Shown in pieces: positions 16,809-24,953 of a DNA stretch of 64,000 bases. The stretch is taken from positions 1 to 64,000 of the forward strand of contig CAWBJP010000009.1 of the NCBI GenBank assembly GCA_963789165.1, in the 5' to 3' direction. Origin of the DNA: CAWBJP01 sp963789165 (GTDB taxonomy: Bacteria; Actinomycetota; Acidimicrobiia; IMCC26256; BP-133). Position 1 is the stretch's first letter; each line of letters starts with the position of its first letter. Below the pieces are notes generated by a model. That model saw only the letters and a program-made list of their open reading frames with translations, was not told where the DNA came from and searched no databases. A program made the translations under genes and the position numbers.

Positions 16809-19800
16809 ATGAACGATTCTTCTTCGGGTCTCGTGACCCTGCTCTTCACCGACCTCGTCGGGTCGACGGAGCTGCTGGCGCGCACCGGAGACGACGAGGC
16901 CAGACGGATCTTCTCCGCGCATCGTCAGCTCCTTGGTGACACCGTCGCCGAGCATGGTGGCCATGAGGTGAAGTGGTTGGGGGACGGGCTCATGGTGGCC
17001 TTCCCGTCCGCCGCCGATGCGGTGTCGTGCGCCGTCGCCATGCAGCAGGCCGCCGCCCGGCCGGTGGCCGGCGAGCGCCTGGCCATCCGGGTGGGGCTCA
17101 CCGCCGGGGAGGCGTTCCAGGACATGGCCGATTTCTTCGGCACCCCGGTGGTGCTGGCCAAGCGTCTCTGCGACCGCGCCGAGGCGGGCCAGATCCTCTG
17201 TTCCGATCTTGTCGCCGGGCTGCTGGTGGGCCGGCCGGGCTTCACCTTCGCCGCCGTCGGGGAGCTCGAGCTGAAGGGCCTGCCGGCGCCGGTGGCGACC
17301 TACGAGGTGCGCTACGAAGCAGTGGCACGCGGCATCTCCGGCGAGGCTCCGCTGGTGGGTCGGATCGAAGAGCTGGCCCGACTGAGCGAGCGTCTCGACC
17401 AGGCTGCCGGGGGCCGGGGCGGCCTGGTGCTCATGGCCGGCGAGCCGGGCATCGGGAAAACCCGCCTGATCGAGGAGGTGGCCGCTCGAGCGGAACGCGA
17501 CGGCAGCTACGTCCTATGGGGCCGCTGCTTCGAGGGCGACTGGGCGCCCCCCTACGCCCCCCTGGCCGAGGCGGTGGCCCCCCACGTGGCGGTGGCTTCC
17601 CTCGACGAGCTGCGCTCCGATCTGGGGCCCGGGGCGGCGGTGCTGGGCCAGCTCGTGGGCAAGATCCGCGACGTCCTGCCCGACCTGCCCGAGCCGGCGG
17701 CGGTACCCCCAGAGGAGGAACGCTTCCGGCTCCTCGACGCCATGGCCCAGTTCCTCGTGGCCCGCTCCCGCCGCGCCCCCGTCCTCCTCGTCCTCGACGA
17801 TCTCCATTGGGCCGACGGCTCCACGGTGGCCATGCTCCGGCACCTGGTGCGCTTCGCCCCCCGGGAGCGCATCCTGCTCCTCGGCGCCTATCCGGACGTC
17901 GACCTCGACCCCGACCATCCCCTCACCGACCTCTTGGGCGTCGTGGCCCGGGAGGTGGGCTACGAGCACATCACGCTGCGCGGCCTGGACCCGGCCGAGG
18001 TGAGCCAGCTCCTCGCCGCTCTCGGCGGCCACGAGGTCGAGGAGAAGGTCGGCGCGGCGTGGGTGCACCAGACGGAGGGCAACCCGTTCTTCATCCGCGA
18101 GCTCCTGCGCCACCTCCAGGAGGAGGGTTCGCTCTACCAGGGGCCGGACGGGCGGTGGACGACGAGCAAGCCGCTCGTGCAGCTGGGTGTCCCGCAACGG
18201 GTACGAGAGGTGGTGGCGCGCCGCCTGGCCCGCCTCTCCAAGGCCGCCAACCAGCTCCTGCAGGCCGCGGCCGCCTTCGACGGACCGTTCCGGTTCGAGG
18301 TGGTGCAGGCCATGGCCGGCCTCAGCGAGACCGACGCCCTCGACGCCCTCGACGAGGCTCTGGCCAGCCACATCATCGTGCCCGCGGGACCGTCCGAGAC
18401 CTACATCTTCGTGCGGACCCTCATCCGCCAGACGGTCTACCGGGAGCTGAGCCCCTCGCGTCAGGTGCGCCTGCACCGCCGCGCCGCCGAAGCCCTCGAG
18501 GTGGCCTGCGCCGGGCGCCCCGGTCCCAACCAGGCGGGGGAGATCGCCGTCCAGTATCACCTCAGCCGGAGCCTCTCGGGAGCCGAGCAGGGGATCGAGC
18601 CCGCCCTCATGGCCGCCGACCATGCTCAGGCCCGCGGCGGTTACGACGAAGCCATCACCTTGCTGCGCATGGTCCTCGACCTGCTCCCCGAGGGCGACGA
18701 GCGCCACCCTCGCCTGCTGGGGCGCCTCGCCATCGTGCTGGCCTGGGCGCTCGCCTTCGACGAGGCGCTCCCGCTGGCCGCCGACGCGGGCGACGCCCTG
18801 GCCGAGGCGGAAAGCAAGGCCGCCGCGGCCGAGTACCTCTCCGACGCCGCCTATGTGACCGCCACGGCCGGAGGCATCACCCAGGCCTGGGACCTGGCCC
18901 GCACCGGCCTCACCTACGCCGGGGCCCGCAACGTCGGCTGGGCCCGGCTCGCGTCCTTCGACGCCGAACGGCAGGCGGCCGAGGACCCCGACTACCACGG
19001 AATCCCCACCGATACCGCCGAGCGCCGCGAAGCCGCCCGCATCCTGCGGGAGGCCCGCCTCGATCCGCTCGGCCCCGGACCGATGGAAGGCGTCTTCGAC
19101 ACTCGCTCCGAGGCCCTCGAAAGCGGCAACCTCGTGGTCCTCACCGTCTGGGCCGGTGAGGCCGAGCGGTGCCTGCCGATGGCCGAGGCAGAGGTGCGCG
19201 AGGCGCTGGCGGCCGGGCGGATCGCCCGCGCCGCCCGGGGCCAAGCCCAGGTCTCGGCGTGCCACAGCGCGCTCGGCGCCCTCGACGAGGCGCGCGCCGC
19301 CCTGGCCGATGCCGAGGCTCTGGCCGATCGGCTGGGCCAGCCGGTCGGCTTCGTCCTGGTTGCTCGGTCTTCGCTGGCGCTCGCCACCAACGAGGGATGG
19401 GACGAGCTCGCCACCGACGTGGCGCCCCTGCGCGCCATCCGACCGCCGGCCCTGGCCTGGATCCAGGGCTGGATCAGCAGTGTGGTCGCGCGGGCGGCCG
19501 CCCGGCGCGGGGACGAGGCCGAGGCGCTGTCGTGTGTCGAGGCGCTTCTCCCCTGGCTGGAACGAGGGCCGGCCTGGACCATGCTCCTACCTGCGATCAC
19601 CGACGCCGCCGTCGAGACCCTCTGGCTGCTCGAGCGCACCGACCACGCCGAACCCATCGAACGAGCCCTGCGGGAAAAGGTGATCACCCCTGACTTCCGG
19701 CACCTCGGGACCACTGGCCACCTGCCGCTGGCGCGGCTGTGTGCCCTTTCCGGCCGCCACGACGAGTCCGTCCGCTGGTTCGTCGAGGCCCGGCGGGCGC

Positions 19801-19994
19801 TTGCCGAGGCGAGGGCACGCCCGGTCCTCGCCATCTGCGATCACGACGAGGCGCTCATGTACGCCCGCCGGGCCGGGCCCGGCGACACCGAGCGGGCCCG
19901 CCCCCTGCTCGAAGCGGCGAGGACCCAGTTCGAGACGCTGGGCATGACGGGCTGGCTGCGGCCCGCCGCCGAACTCAGCAGTTCTCTCGACTGA
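16809..19994 (+). CDS. Class III cyclase-domain/AAA STAND ATPase regulator
   Basis: A 1061-residue cytoplasmic protein. Residues 8-175 are a class III nucleotidyl cyclase homology domain (LLFTDLVGSTELL and KWLGDGLMVAF keep both metal Asp). Residues 180-400 are an AAA/STAND ATPase with GEPGIGKTR near 218 and LLVLDDLHWADG near 330. The remaining 650 residues are helical tetratricopeptide-like repeats. No C-terminal HTH is seen, so direct DNA binding is not indicated. The protein is a sensor-type signalling ATPase; nucleotide production is possible but not shown. A close architectural paralogue sits inside the mobile element at 30084-33359. The stop lies nine bases before the left attachment repeat. 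Confidence 0.85.
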   Translation: MNDSSSGLVTLLFTDLVGSTELLARTGDDEARRIFSAHRQLLGDTVAEHGGHEVKWLGDGLMVAFPSAADAVSCAVAMQQAAARPVAGERLAIRVGLTAGEAFQDMADFFGTPVVLAKRLCDRAEAGQILCSDLVAGLLVGRPGFTFAAVGELELKGLPAPVATYEVRYEAVARGISGEAPLVGRIEELARLSERLDQAAGGRGGLVLMAGEPGIGKTRLIEEVAARAERDGSYVLWGRCFEGDWAPPYAPLAEAVAPHVAVASLDELRSDLGPGAAVLGQLVGKIRDVLPDLPEPAAVPPEEERFRLLDAMAQFLVARSRRAPVLLVLDDLHWADGSTVAMLRHLVRFAPRERILLLGAYPDVDLDPDHPLTDLLGVVAREVGYEHITLRGLDPAEVSQLLAALGGHEVEEKVGAAWVHQTEGNPFFIRELLRHLQEEGSLYQGPDGRWTTSKPLVQLGVPQRVREVVARRLARLSKAANQLLQAAAAFDGPFRFEVVQAMAGLSETDALDALDEALASHIIVPAGPSETYIFVRTLIRQTVYRELSPSRQVRLHRRAAEALEVACAGRPGPNQAGEIAVQYHLSRSLSGAEQGIEPALMAADHAQARGGYDEAITLLRMVLDLLPEGDERHPRLLGRLAIVLAWALAFDEALPLAADAGDALAEAESKAAAAEYLSDAAYVTATAGGITQAWDLARTGLTYAGARNVGWARLASFDAERQAAEDPDYHGIPTDTAERREAARILREARLDPLGPGPMEGVFDTRSEALESGNLVVLTVWAGEAERCLPMAEAEVREALAAGRIARAARGQAQVSACHSALGALDEARAALADAEALADRLGQPVGFVLVARSSLALATNEGWDELATDVAPLRAIRPPALAWIQGWISSVVARAAARRGDEAEALSCVEALLPWLERGPAWTMLLPAITDAAVETLWLLERTDHAEPIERALREKVITPDFRHLGTTGHLPLARLCALSGRHDESVRWFVEARRALAEARARPVLAICDHDEALMYARRAGPGDTERARPLLEAARTQFETLGMTGWLRPAAELSSSLD

Positions 19995-20003
19995 AGTTCC
20001 GAA

Positions 20004-20065
20004 GCGGAGGGAGTGGGATTTGAACCCACGGAGCCCGGAGGCTCAACGGTTTTCGAGACCGTCCG
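20004..20065 (-). repeat. Left attachment site: 62-bp partial tRNA-Ser copy
   Basis: All 62 bases match 33871-33932 exactly, with mismatches immediately outside on both sides. The copy covers the tRNA 3' end, T arm, variable arm and anticodon arm, but the D arm and 5' acceptor strand are missing. It cannot be a functional tRNA and is best read as the displaced chromosomal half of the integration site. Confidence 0.9.
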
Positions 20066-20283
20066 GGGCAACCAGCCCCATCAGATAAAAGCGCTGATCA
20101 GCGCCTATTTCTGGCGCCGACTCAGCGTCTCGGAAACCTGCCCGCACCCCATTCGCACCCCAGCGCGATCGCGAGCACGACGGTAACTGCTGGTCAGCGG
20201 TGGGTTCCGGCGGCCACTGACCGACACTTACGGAGAACGCGCTGAGTGGCATCAGCCCCGCTGGAGCCCGGTCCGAGCCGTTT
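20066..20283. promoter_or_regulatory. Left element end: palindrome and arm-site candidates
   Basis: No gene is seen in this 218-base stretch. It contains a perfect 14-bp palindrome (GCGCTGATCAGCGC, 20091-20104) and, at 20143-20163, a tandem pair of CGCACCCC units separated by ATT. The same 21-base arrangement occurs with one mismatch at 33732-33752, inside the other end. Repeats at both ends of an element next to the core site are typical of integrase arm-binding sites, so that role is inferred. Confidence 0.5.
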
Positions 20284-20496
20284 TCAGAGTTCGGTGAACG
20301 CCGCGAACTCCAGCTCGGCCTCGCGACCGTCGTTGCTCAGCTCGACAATCCGGGCCTCGCGGGGCTCGACGGCGTCGCCCACGACCAGGACGACCTCGCC
20401 GACCTCCAGCCCCTCGCGTTCATCCCTGAAGGAGCGCCTCGAGTCAAGGCAGTCTTCGCGTAGCGAAGGCCGCTGTGGGTTCTTGGGTCTGCCCAT
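20284..20496 (-). CDS. Hypothetical small protein in the element
   Basis: A 70-residue ORF starting at the ATG at 20496. The C-terminal half (LEVGEVVLVVGDAVEPREARIV, with one acidic strand after it) reads like a small SH3-type beta barrel of alternating hydrophobic strands. The N-terminal 30 residues are basic and polar. No ribosome site is evident and codon evidence is modest. It is the first gene inside the left end, on the same strand as the integrase group. Function unknown. Confidence 0.4.
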   Translation of the reverse strand: MGRPKNPQRPSLREDCLDSRRSFRDEREGLEVGEVVLVVGDAVEPREARIVELSNDGREAELEFAAFTEL

Positions 20497-20880
20497 TGCG
20501 GGCGCGCTCGAGCTGGCCGGCGTGGGCAGCGTCGGCGGGAGGGGGGTCAAGGCCGGCCGGAGGCCGCCCGAGGGGAAGCCTTGACGCCCCGGTCAGAGGT
20601 TGGTCGAGACTGGGGAGAAAACCCCGGCAGGGGTTCTTGTCAGCGTCGTGTCGGTTCGGCTCCAGGGTCGGTTGGTGTTCGGACGGGTTGGCCCTCTCCA
20701 GGTCCCGGGGTGTCGGGGGCGGCAGCGCCGAAGCTCGGGTGCCGGTCATCCCTTCGCAGCGCGGGGCGTGCATGGAGTGGTGCGGCCGCAGCCAGGCGGG
20801 CTCCAATCAGACCTGGGACCTCGCCGGTGTGGGGGCCATGACACGCGAACGAACTCGCGCCTGGCTGCGTCCGAGCTGGC
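20497..20880. other. Non-coding stretch downstream of the IS110 transposase
   Basis: No ORF here has convincing codon use or a start signal. Part of it must be the downstream end of the IS110-type element, whose exact boundary I cannot fix because this family lacks long terminal inverted repeats. A CGGGG/CCCCG-rich hairpin-like segment is present near 20610-20640. Confidence 0.4.
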
Positions 20881-21895
20881 TCACCCGGCGTCGGCCAGGC
20901 AGCGGATCTGTCCGTCGCGCAGGCCGTAGTAGACGAGGGTGAGGAGTTTGCGGGCGGCGGCGACCCGCCCGATGTTGCGGTTGTTGCGCCGCTCGGCGAT
21001 CCGGTGGTAGTTGGCCTGGAGGAAGGTGCCGCCCCGCTGGCGGCTCACGGCCTCGACGGCCGCCCAGCGCACCAGTCGCGATCCCTGCTTCGTGATCGAC
21101 CCGCGTTTGACGGTGGTGTCGGACTCGCGGTGACGGGGGTGAGCCCGGCCCAGGAGCACAACTTGCGGCGGCCGGGAAGCGGGCGACATCGCCGATCTCG
21201 GCGACGAAGATGCCGCCCAGGACAGGGCCGACCCCGGGGATGGCCTGGACGGCCCGGTAACCGGTGTGCCCGGCGAGGCGATCCCCGATGCGGCCTTCGA
21301 GCATCTCAACTTCCCGGTCGAAGACCTCGATCAGGTCCCGCAGCGACTCGACCCGGGTGGCGTAGGCGTCGACCCAGCGGGCAGGCGTCGAGCAGGGCCG
21401 GCCGCCGACACCGAACAGGTCGGTCATCGGGACCCGCACCCCCTCCTTGGCCAGCACGGCGTGCACTTGGGCCTTGAGACCCGAACGCAGCGCGACCAGC
21501 TTGGCCCGGTAACGGACGAGTTCCCGCAGCTCGCGGACCTCGGGCGGGGCGATCCACGCTTCCGCCAGCCGGCCCAGGCGCAGCAGGTCGACCAGATCCT
21601 TGGCGTCGATCTCGTCATTCTTGACCCGCCGATGCCCCCAGTGGTTGCCCAACGGGTGGGCCAGGTGGACCCGCCCCCCGCACTCGGCGAGCACGTCGGC
21701 CGCCCAATACCAACCGTAGGTAGCCTCCAGCACCACCTCCGGGTCCGGGCCCGCCTTGGCCATCTCCAAGCTCAAGGCGACCGGGTCGTTCTCGATCCGG
21801 ACCATCTCGAGCTTCTCGCCTTCCGCAGTCATCCGGACGATCACGCTCCGGCGCCGGTGCAGGTCAATCCCGACGTACTGTCGTTGCTGTTGCAC
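20881..21895 (-). pseudogene. IS110-family transposase with two frame breaks
   Basis: The N-terminal DEDD/RuvC-like domain begins QQQRQYVGIDLHRRR at the GTG at 21895, behind a strong GGAGGAGGA site, and includes NDEIDAKDLVDLLRLGRLAEAW. After AEIGDVARFP the frame is lost near 21160. LCSWAGLTP continues in a second frame, and RHRESDTTVKRGSITKQGS resumes in a third from about 21137 to the stop at 20881. Two single-base losses in GC runs explain this. The family moves DNA with a serine-containing Tnp domain guided by a structured RNA. As read, no full-length enzyme is made; consensus errors are an alternative. Confidence 0.82.
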
Positions 21896-22171
21896 GGGGT
21901 TCCTCCTCCGTCGTTGACGGCTTGGTGTTGGAACCCCGAGTGTCTCCACACTCGGACCTCGACGTCGGACGGGAACCCCGTGCTTCCCAGACGAACCGGT
22001 CATGCCAACGCCCCTCCCACACGGCGCCCGGGCGCACCACCGGGCCCGTCACGCAGAAGCTGCGCTGCGCTCCTTCATCACATCAGACCTGAACAAGCGG
22101 GTGCGGAACCGGCAGGCATGGCCGATGTGGTTGTAGTCGACGAAGACCTCGCGCATGAGGCCTCCAACCAC
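21896..22171 (-). other. IS110 upstream non-coding end (bridge-RNA candidate region)
   Basis: This gene-free stretch lies upstream of the transposase start. In the IS110 group this is where the non-coding end and guide (bridge) RNA are encoded. It contains a perfect 8-bp stem with a 4-base loop at 21936-21955 (CCGAGTGT/ACACTCGG) and an 8-bp inverted repeat GGGGTTCC/GGAACCCC at 21896-21903 and 21930-21937. The RNA itself is inferred from family knowledge and this structure; its ends are not determined. Confidence 0.4.
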
Positions 22172-22420
22172 TCAGGCACTCGATCGGAGGGGCGGAGTCA
22201 GCAGGTGACGGTTCTTTTCGGCGCTTCCTGGAACGGGCCGGACCCAGACGACACCGTCGGCGATGTCGACCACCTCGGCGACGGCCCGCACGGAGGCGGA
22301 CCCGACGACGATGTAGGCACCCTTGACCACCCGTTCCGGACGCCGGGCGTTGCGCAGCAGGGTCCATGGCAAACCCGTGTCGTCTTCTGTGTTCAGGTCG
22401 ACGATGAGATCGAGCTCCAT
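22172..22420 (-). CDS. Hypothetical small protein, integrase operon
   Basis: An 82-residue protein from the ATG at 22420, with GAGGAG ten to twelve bases upstream. It starts MELDLIVDLNTEDDTG; a central strand-rich part (VVKGAYIVVGSASVRAVAEV) leads to a polar tail. It starts seven bases after the preceding gene's stop and so belongs to the integrase transcription unit. No domain is recognised. Size, acidic start and pairing with the upstream gene are compatible with a small regulatory or antitoxin-like partner, but nothing in the sequence proves that. Confidence 0.55.
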   Translation of the reverse strand: MELDLIVDLNTEDDTGLPWTLLRNARRPERVVKGAYIVVGSASVRAVAEVVDIADGVVWVRPVPGSAEKNRHLLTPPLRSSA

Positions 22421-22427
22421 CAGTCGT

Positions 22428-22853
22428 TCACTCCTCGGTTCTTTCGATTCCATGGTACGGGTTGGGGCGCTCTTCATGGGGCAGAGCCCACAAGTCGGTC
22501 AGCCTGGCCGATAGGTCGCCGGTAAAGGCGATGGTGACGTGCGGGCTCCGGAAGGTCGGGACGACCTCGAAGCCAGCAGATTCGAGAACCAGGCGCTGGA
22601 ACAGGGCGAGCACGGCGAACCGTTGCAGCCGGTCTGCAGCCAGCTCGTCGACGTCGGCCTCGGTTGTCGCGACGAACCCTGACAGGCCATATCGATCCCA
22701 GTCTGGGTAGCGCTCACGGAAGTCGCCGGCCTGCATGGCGTCAAGCCCCGGGTCCTGCGGGTCCCGCCCGCGCACGACGAGGGCGACGACATCAGTGAGG
22801 GGGTCCTTGCGGATGCGCGGGATTCGCTGTGTGGGCTTGTCGGGACCTGTCAC
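22428..22853 (-). CDS. Hypothetical protein, integrase operon
   Basis: A 141-residue protein whose ATG overlaps the integrase stop (ATGA), so it is translationally coupled to int. It begins with a basic-polar segment, has an acidic helix (TTEADVDELAADRLQRFAVL) and a strand segment FRSPHVTIAFTGDL, and is neither secreted nor membrane-bound. I do not recognise the family. Its position between int and the small 22172 gene makes a role in element maintenance or control the simplest guess. Confidence 0.6.
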   Translation of the reverse strand: MTGPDKPTQRIPRIRKDPLTDVVALVVRGRDPQDPGLDAMQAGDFRERYPDWDRYGLSGFVATTEADVDELAADRLQRFAVLALFQRLVLESAGFEVVPTFRSPHVTIAFTGDLSARLTDLWALPHEERPNPYHGIERTEE

Positions 22854-24073
22854 AGCAGGCGGCTCACCGTCCCGGCCGACTCCGGTCCGACCAAGCCAGT
22901 GGGTTCCGCCGCCCGGTAGACGGCGTCCATCCGCTCGGCCAGAGCTGCGGCCATGTGGGGCATGACGTGGCTGTAGCGGTCGAGCGTGATCTGGACCGAC
23001 GAGTGGCCGAGGAGCTCGGCCATCTCCTTGGGGTGGGCGCCCTGCTCGACCAGGAGGCTGGCGAAGGTATGCCTCAGGTCGTGGAATCTCAGGCCGTGGA
23101 GGCGCTCGGGGAGGACGGCCCGCACCGCCGGCTTGAAGTGCAGTCCATAGAAAGTGGCGTAGTTGAGCGGCCCGCCGTCCGGGGCGGCGAAGACGTAGCC
23201 TTCCCGGTCGAGAAGGCGATTCCCCAGGACGGCCCGCAGCTTCTCGGCCAGCGACTGGTTGATGAAGACCGTCCGCCGTCCGGCCTTCGTCTTCGGCGGG
23301 CTCTCGATGAGCTGACCCTTCACGACCGAGGCGGACCTCGACACGAACAGCGTGCCAGCCCGCAGATCGAGGCTACCGAGGCGCAGAGCGGCGATCTCAC
23401 CGGCGCGCAGGCCGGTGAATGCGGCAAACTCCACCAGCAAGCCATACGGCGGGAGCCCGTCTCGCCGTGTTCGGGCCCGCGGGTTGCCCGCCCACCGCTC
23501 GTCGACGGCGGCGGCCAGCGCCCTCACCTCGGCGGCCGTCAGGAAGAGCATCTCCGGCGAGGAAGCGGGCGGCAGCTCCACACCGGTGCACGGGTTGACC
23601 CGGATCTTCCCGTCACGGATGGCGTAGTCGAGGACCATCTTCAACACGAAGAAGGTGTTGCGGACCGTGCCGGGCCGCCGGCCGACCTCCAGCAAGCGTA
23701 CGAAGCCGTCCACGTCGGCGTACGTGATCGAGGCGATCTTCCGGAGGCCGAAGGCGGGGCGGACATGGAGGTTCAGCAGCTTCTCGTAGCCGTCGACCGT
23801 CTTCGGGCGGCGCCGGCCCTGGATCGACCGGAGCCACTTGTCGGCGACGTCGTTGAGGCGGACGGCACCCTCGGAGTGGGCGACCATCGTCCCCTGCTGT
23901 CGGCTGCCCTCGATCTCGAGCGCGTACGCCTCGGCATCTCGCTTTCGTCGAAAGCCACCCTTGGTCCGCTGGAGCCCGTCACCGTCCCGGTACCGGACCT
24001 CGTAGCCGACCGGCCTTCGAGTCGGGTCGCTCTTGTCGCTCCTGCGGTCGAAGACGGACCGGATGTAGGCCAT
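22850..24073 (-). CDS. int: Tyrosine recombinase (phage-type integrase)
   Basis: A 407-residue site-specific recombinase. An N-terminal arm-binding region (residues 1-60) contains basic/aromatic segments and RRKRDAEAY. A SAM-like core-binding domain follows near 75-170. The catalytic domain shows TGLRAGE near residue 220 (first Arg), HDLRHTFASLL near 328 (His-x-x-Arg), GHSS near 350 and LDRYSHV near 363 with the nucleophilic Tyr. It would join the element to the tRNA-Ser(CGA) site. The ATG at 24073 has GGGAG seven bases upstream. It lies downstream of the excisionase-like gene and overlaps 22853. Confidence 0.93.
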   Translation of the reverse strand: MAYIRSVFDRRSDKSDPTRRPVGYEVRYRDGDGLQRTKGGFRRKRDAEAYALEIEGSRQQGTMVAHSEGAVRLNDVADKWLRSIQGRRRPKTVDGYEKLLNLHVRPAFGLRKIASITYADVDGFVRLLEVGRRPGTVRNTFFVLKMVLDYAIRDGKIRVNPCTGVELPPASSPEMLFLTAAEVRALAAAVDERWAGNPRARTRRDGLPPYGLLVEFAAFTGLRAGEIAALRLGSLDLRAGTLFVSRSASVVKGQLIESPPKTKAGRRTVFINQSLAEKLRAVLGNRLLDREGYVFAAPDGGPLNYATFYGLHFKPAVRAVLPERLHGLRFHDLRHTFASLLVEQGAHPKEMAELLGHSSVQITLDRYSHVMPHMAAALAERMDAVYRAAEPTGLVGPESAGTVSRLL

Positions 24074-24116
24074 GGTCTGCTCCCTTCGGTCGCCCTCCCG
24101 GTTGGACCGGGGGTGG

Positions 24117-24392
24117 TCAGCCGCCGTTCGGGCCCGTGTGCCCGTTCCCGAACCCCCGGGCAATCGGGTGCCTTGCCGGCACTCTCGTCGCGTCGATCCA
24201 CTCCTCGATCTCCTCCGGCTCGAATCGGAGGAGGTGCCCCCACTTGCGGTACGGGATGCGCTTCTCGGTCACCAGCCGACGCACGTGGCGGACGCCGACG
24301 GAGAGCCGTTCGGCTACGGCTTCGATGTCCATCAACGGCGGCCGGATCGGATGCCCGTTCCGGTCGCCGTCTACCCCAGTCGTCCTCGGCAT
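24117..24392 (-). CDS. xis: Excisionase-like helix-turn-helix protein
   Basis: A 91-residue MerR/Xis-type DNA-binding protein. The winged HTH is seen as LMDIEAVAERLSVGVRHVRRL followed by the wing KWGHLLRFEPEEIEEWI, the usual signature of excisionase-family proteins. It starts at the ATG at 24392 with a strong AGGAGG site and precedes int by 43 bases. This order, together with the attachment repeats, fits a recombination directionality factor that favours excision. A purely transcriptional role is the alternative. Confidence 0.8.
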   Translation of the reverse strand: MPRTTGVDGDRNGHPIRPPLMDIEAVAERLSVGVRHVRRLVTEKRIPYRKWGHLLRFEPEEIEEWIDATRVPARHPIARGFGNGHTGPNGG

Positions 24393-24589
24393 TCTATTCG
24401 CCTCCTGTGACAGCTTCCCGGTGGCACCTATGCGCATCGGGCTCTCGAAATGCGACATTGACCCGAAGATTTCTTTTCGGGACCGTCAGCGCCGGGTGGG
24501 TCACCTCCGCTCCGGTCATGCTCAAGGACTGGCCGTCGGGAACCGCGTTCGCGACGCCGGTTTCTCCGGGTCGATCATGCGCCTCGGGA

Positions 24590-24702
24590 TTCCCGGTCAC
24601 CTTCCCGGTTTGGTTCCCGAACCATTCCCGATCGAAGAAAATCTCGGGGAACCATTCCCGAAACGCGCCCCGCTGTTCCCGGTCCAACCTCGCCCATTCC
24701 CG
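24590..24702. repeat. Phased TTCCCG repeat array
   Basis: TTCCCG occurs seven times, at 24590, 24602, 24614, 24625, 24655, 24676 and 24697. The steps are 12, 12, 11, 30, 21 and 21 bases, close to one, one, one, three, two and two helical turns. The flanks are similar too, with a preceding (A/C/G) and a following (G/A)(T/A). One further copy is at 24415. An array on one face of the helix beside a relaxase gene suggests iterons of an origin or multiple operator sites. The role is inferred. Confidence 0.6.
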
Positions 24703-24953
24703 GTTCTGGTCATTGCCCGAGGTCTCCCGGTTGGCCGGACACCGGTTGGGCGCCCACGCCTTGGCCGTTGCCACGCACGGCGAACCACCCTCTCTCGACC
24801 ACCGAACCTTTGACCACCAATGACCACTACCATCCATGAATACCCCTCAATACAAACCCATCAAATAACTTCTTTACAAACCCGGCTCTGAACGATTCAA
24901 TCCCCAAATAGCGAGGACACGATTGCAACCATTCGGTTGCTGGGGGTCGGGCC
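24703..24953. other. AT-rich stretch with GACCAC repeats and hairpin (origin candidate)
   Basis: Bases 24841-24900 are about 60 percent A+T, far above the surroundings. GACCAC occurs at 24797, 24812 and 24822. A 6-bp stem with a 4-base loop (GCAACC-ATTC-GGTTGC) lies at 24925-24940, just before the relaxase start at 24954. Repeats, AT-rich DNA and a hairpin next to a relaxase gene are the layout of a transfer or replication origin. No nick site can be named from sequence alone. Confidence 0.45.

Noticed and set aside
24394..24837. A 147-codon minus-strand ORF covering the TTCCCG array and ending at the xis ribosome site.
   Set aside because: Its repeated Arg-Glu-Trp residues follow from the DNA repeats. 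The repeat spacing is not a multiple of three throughout, the composition is odd and no domain is seen. The array is better explained as a DNA site.
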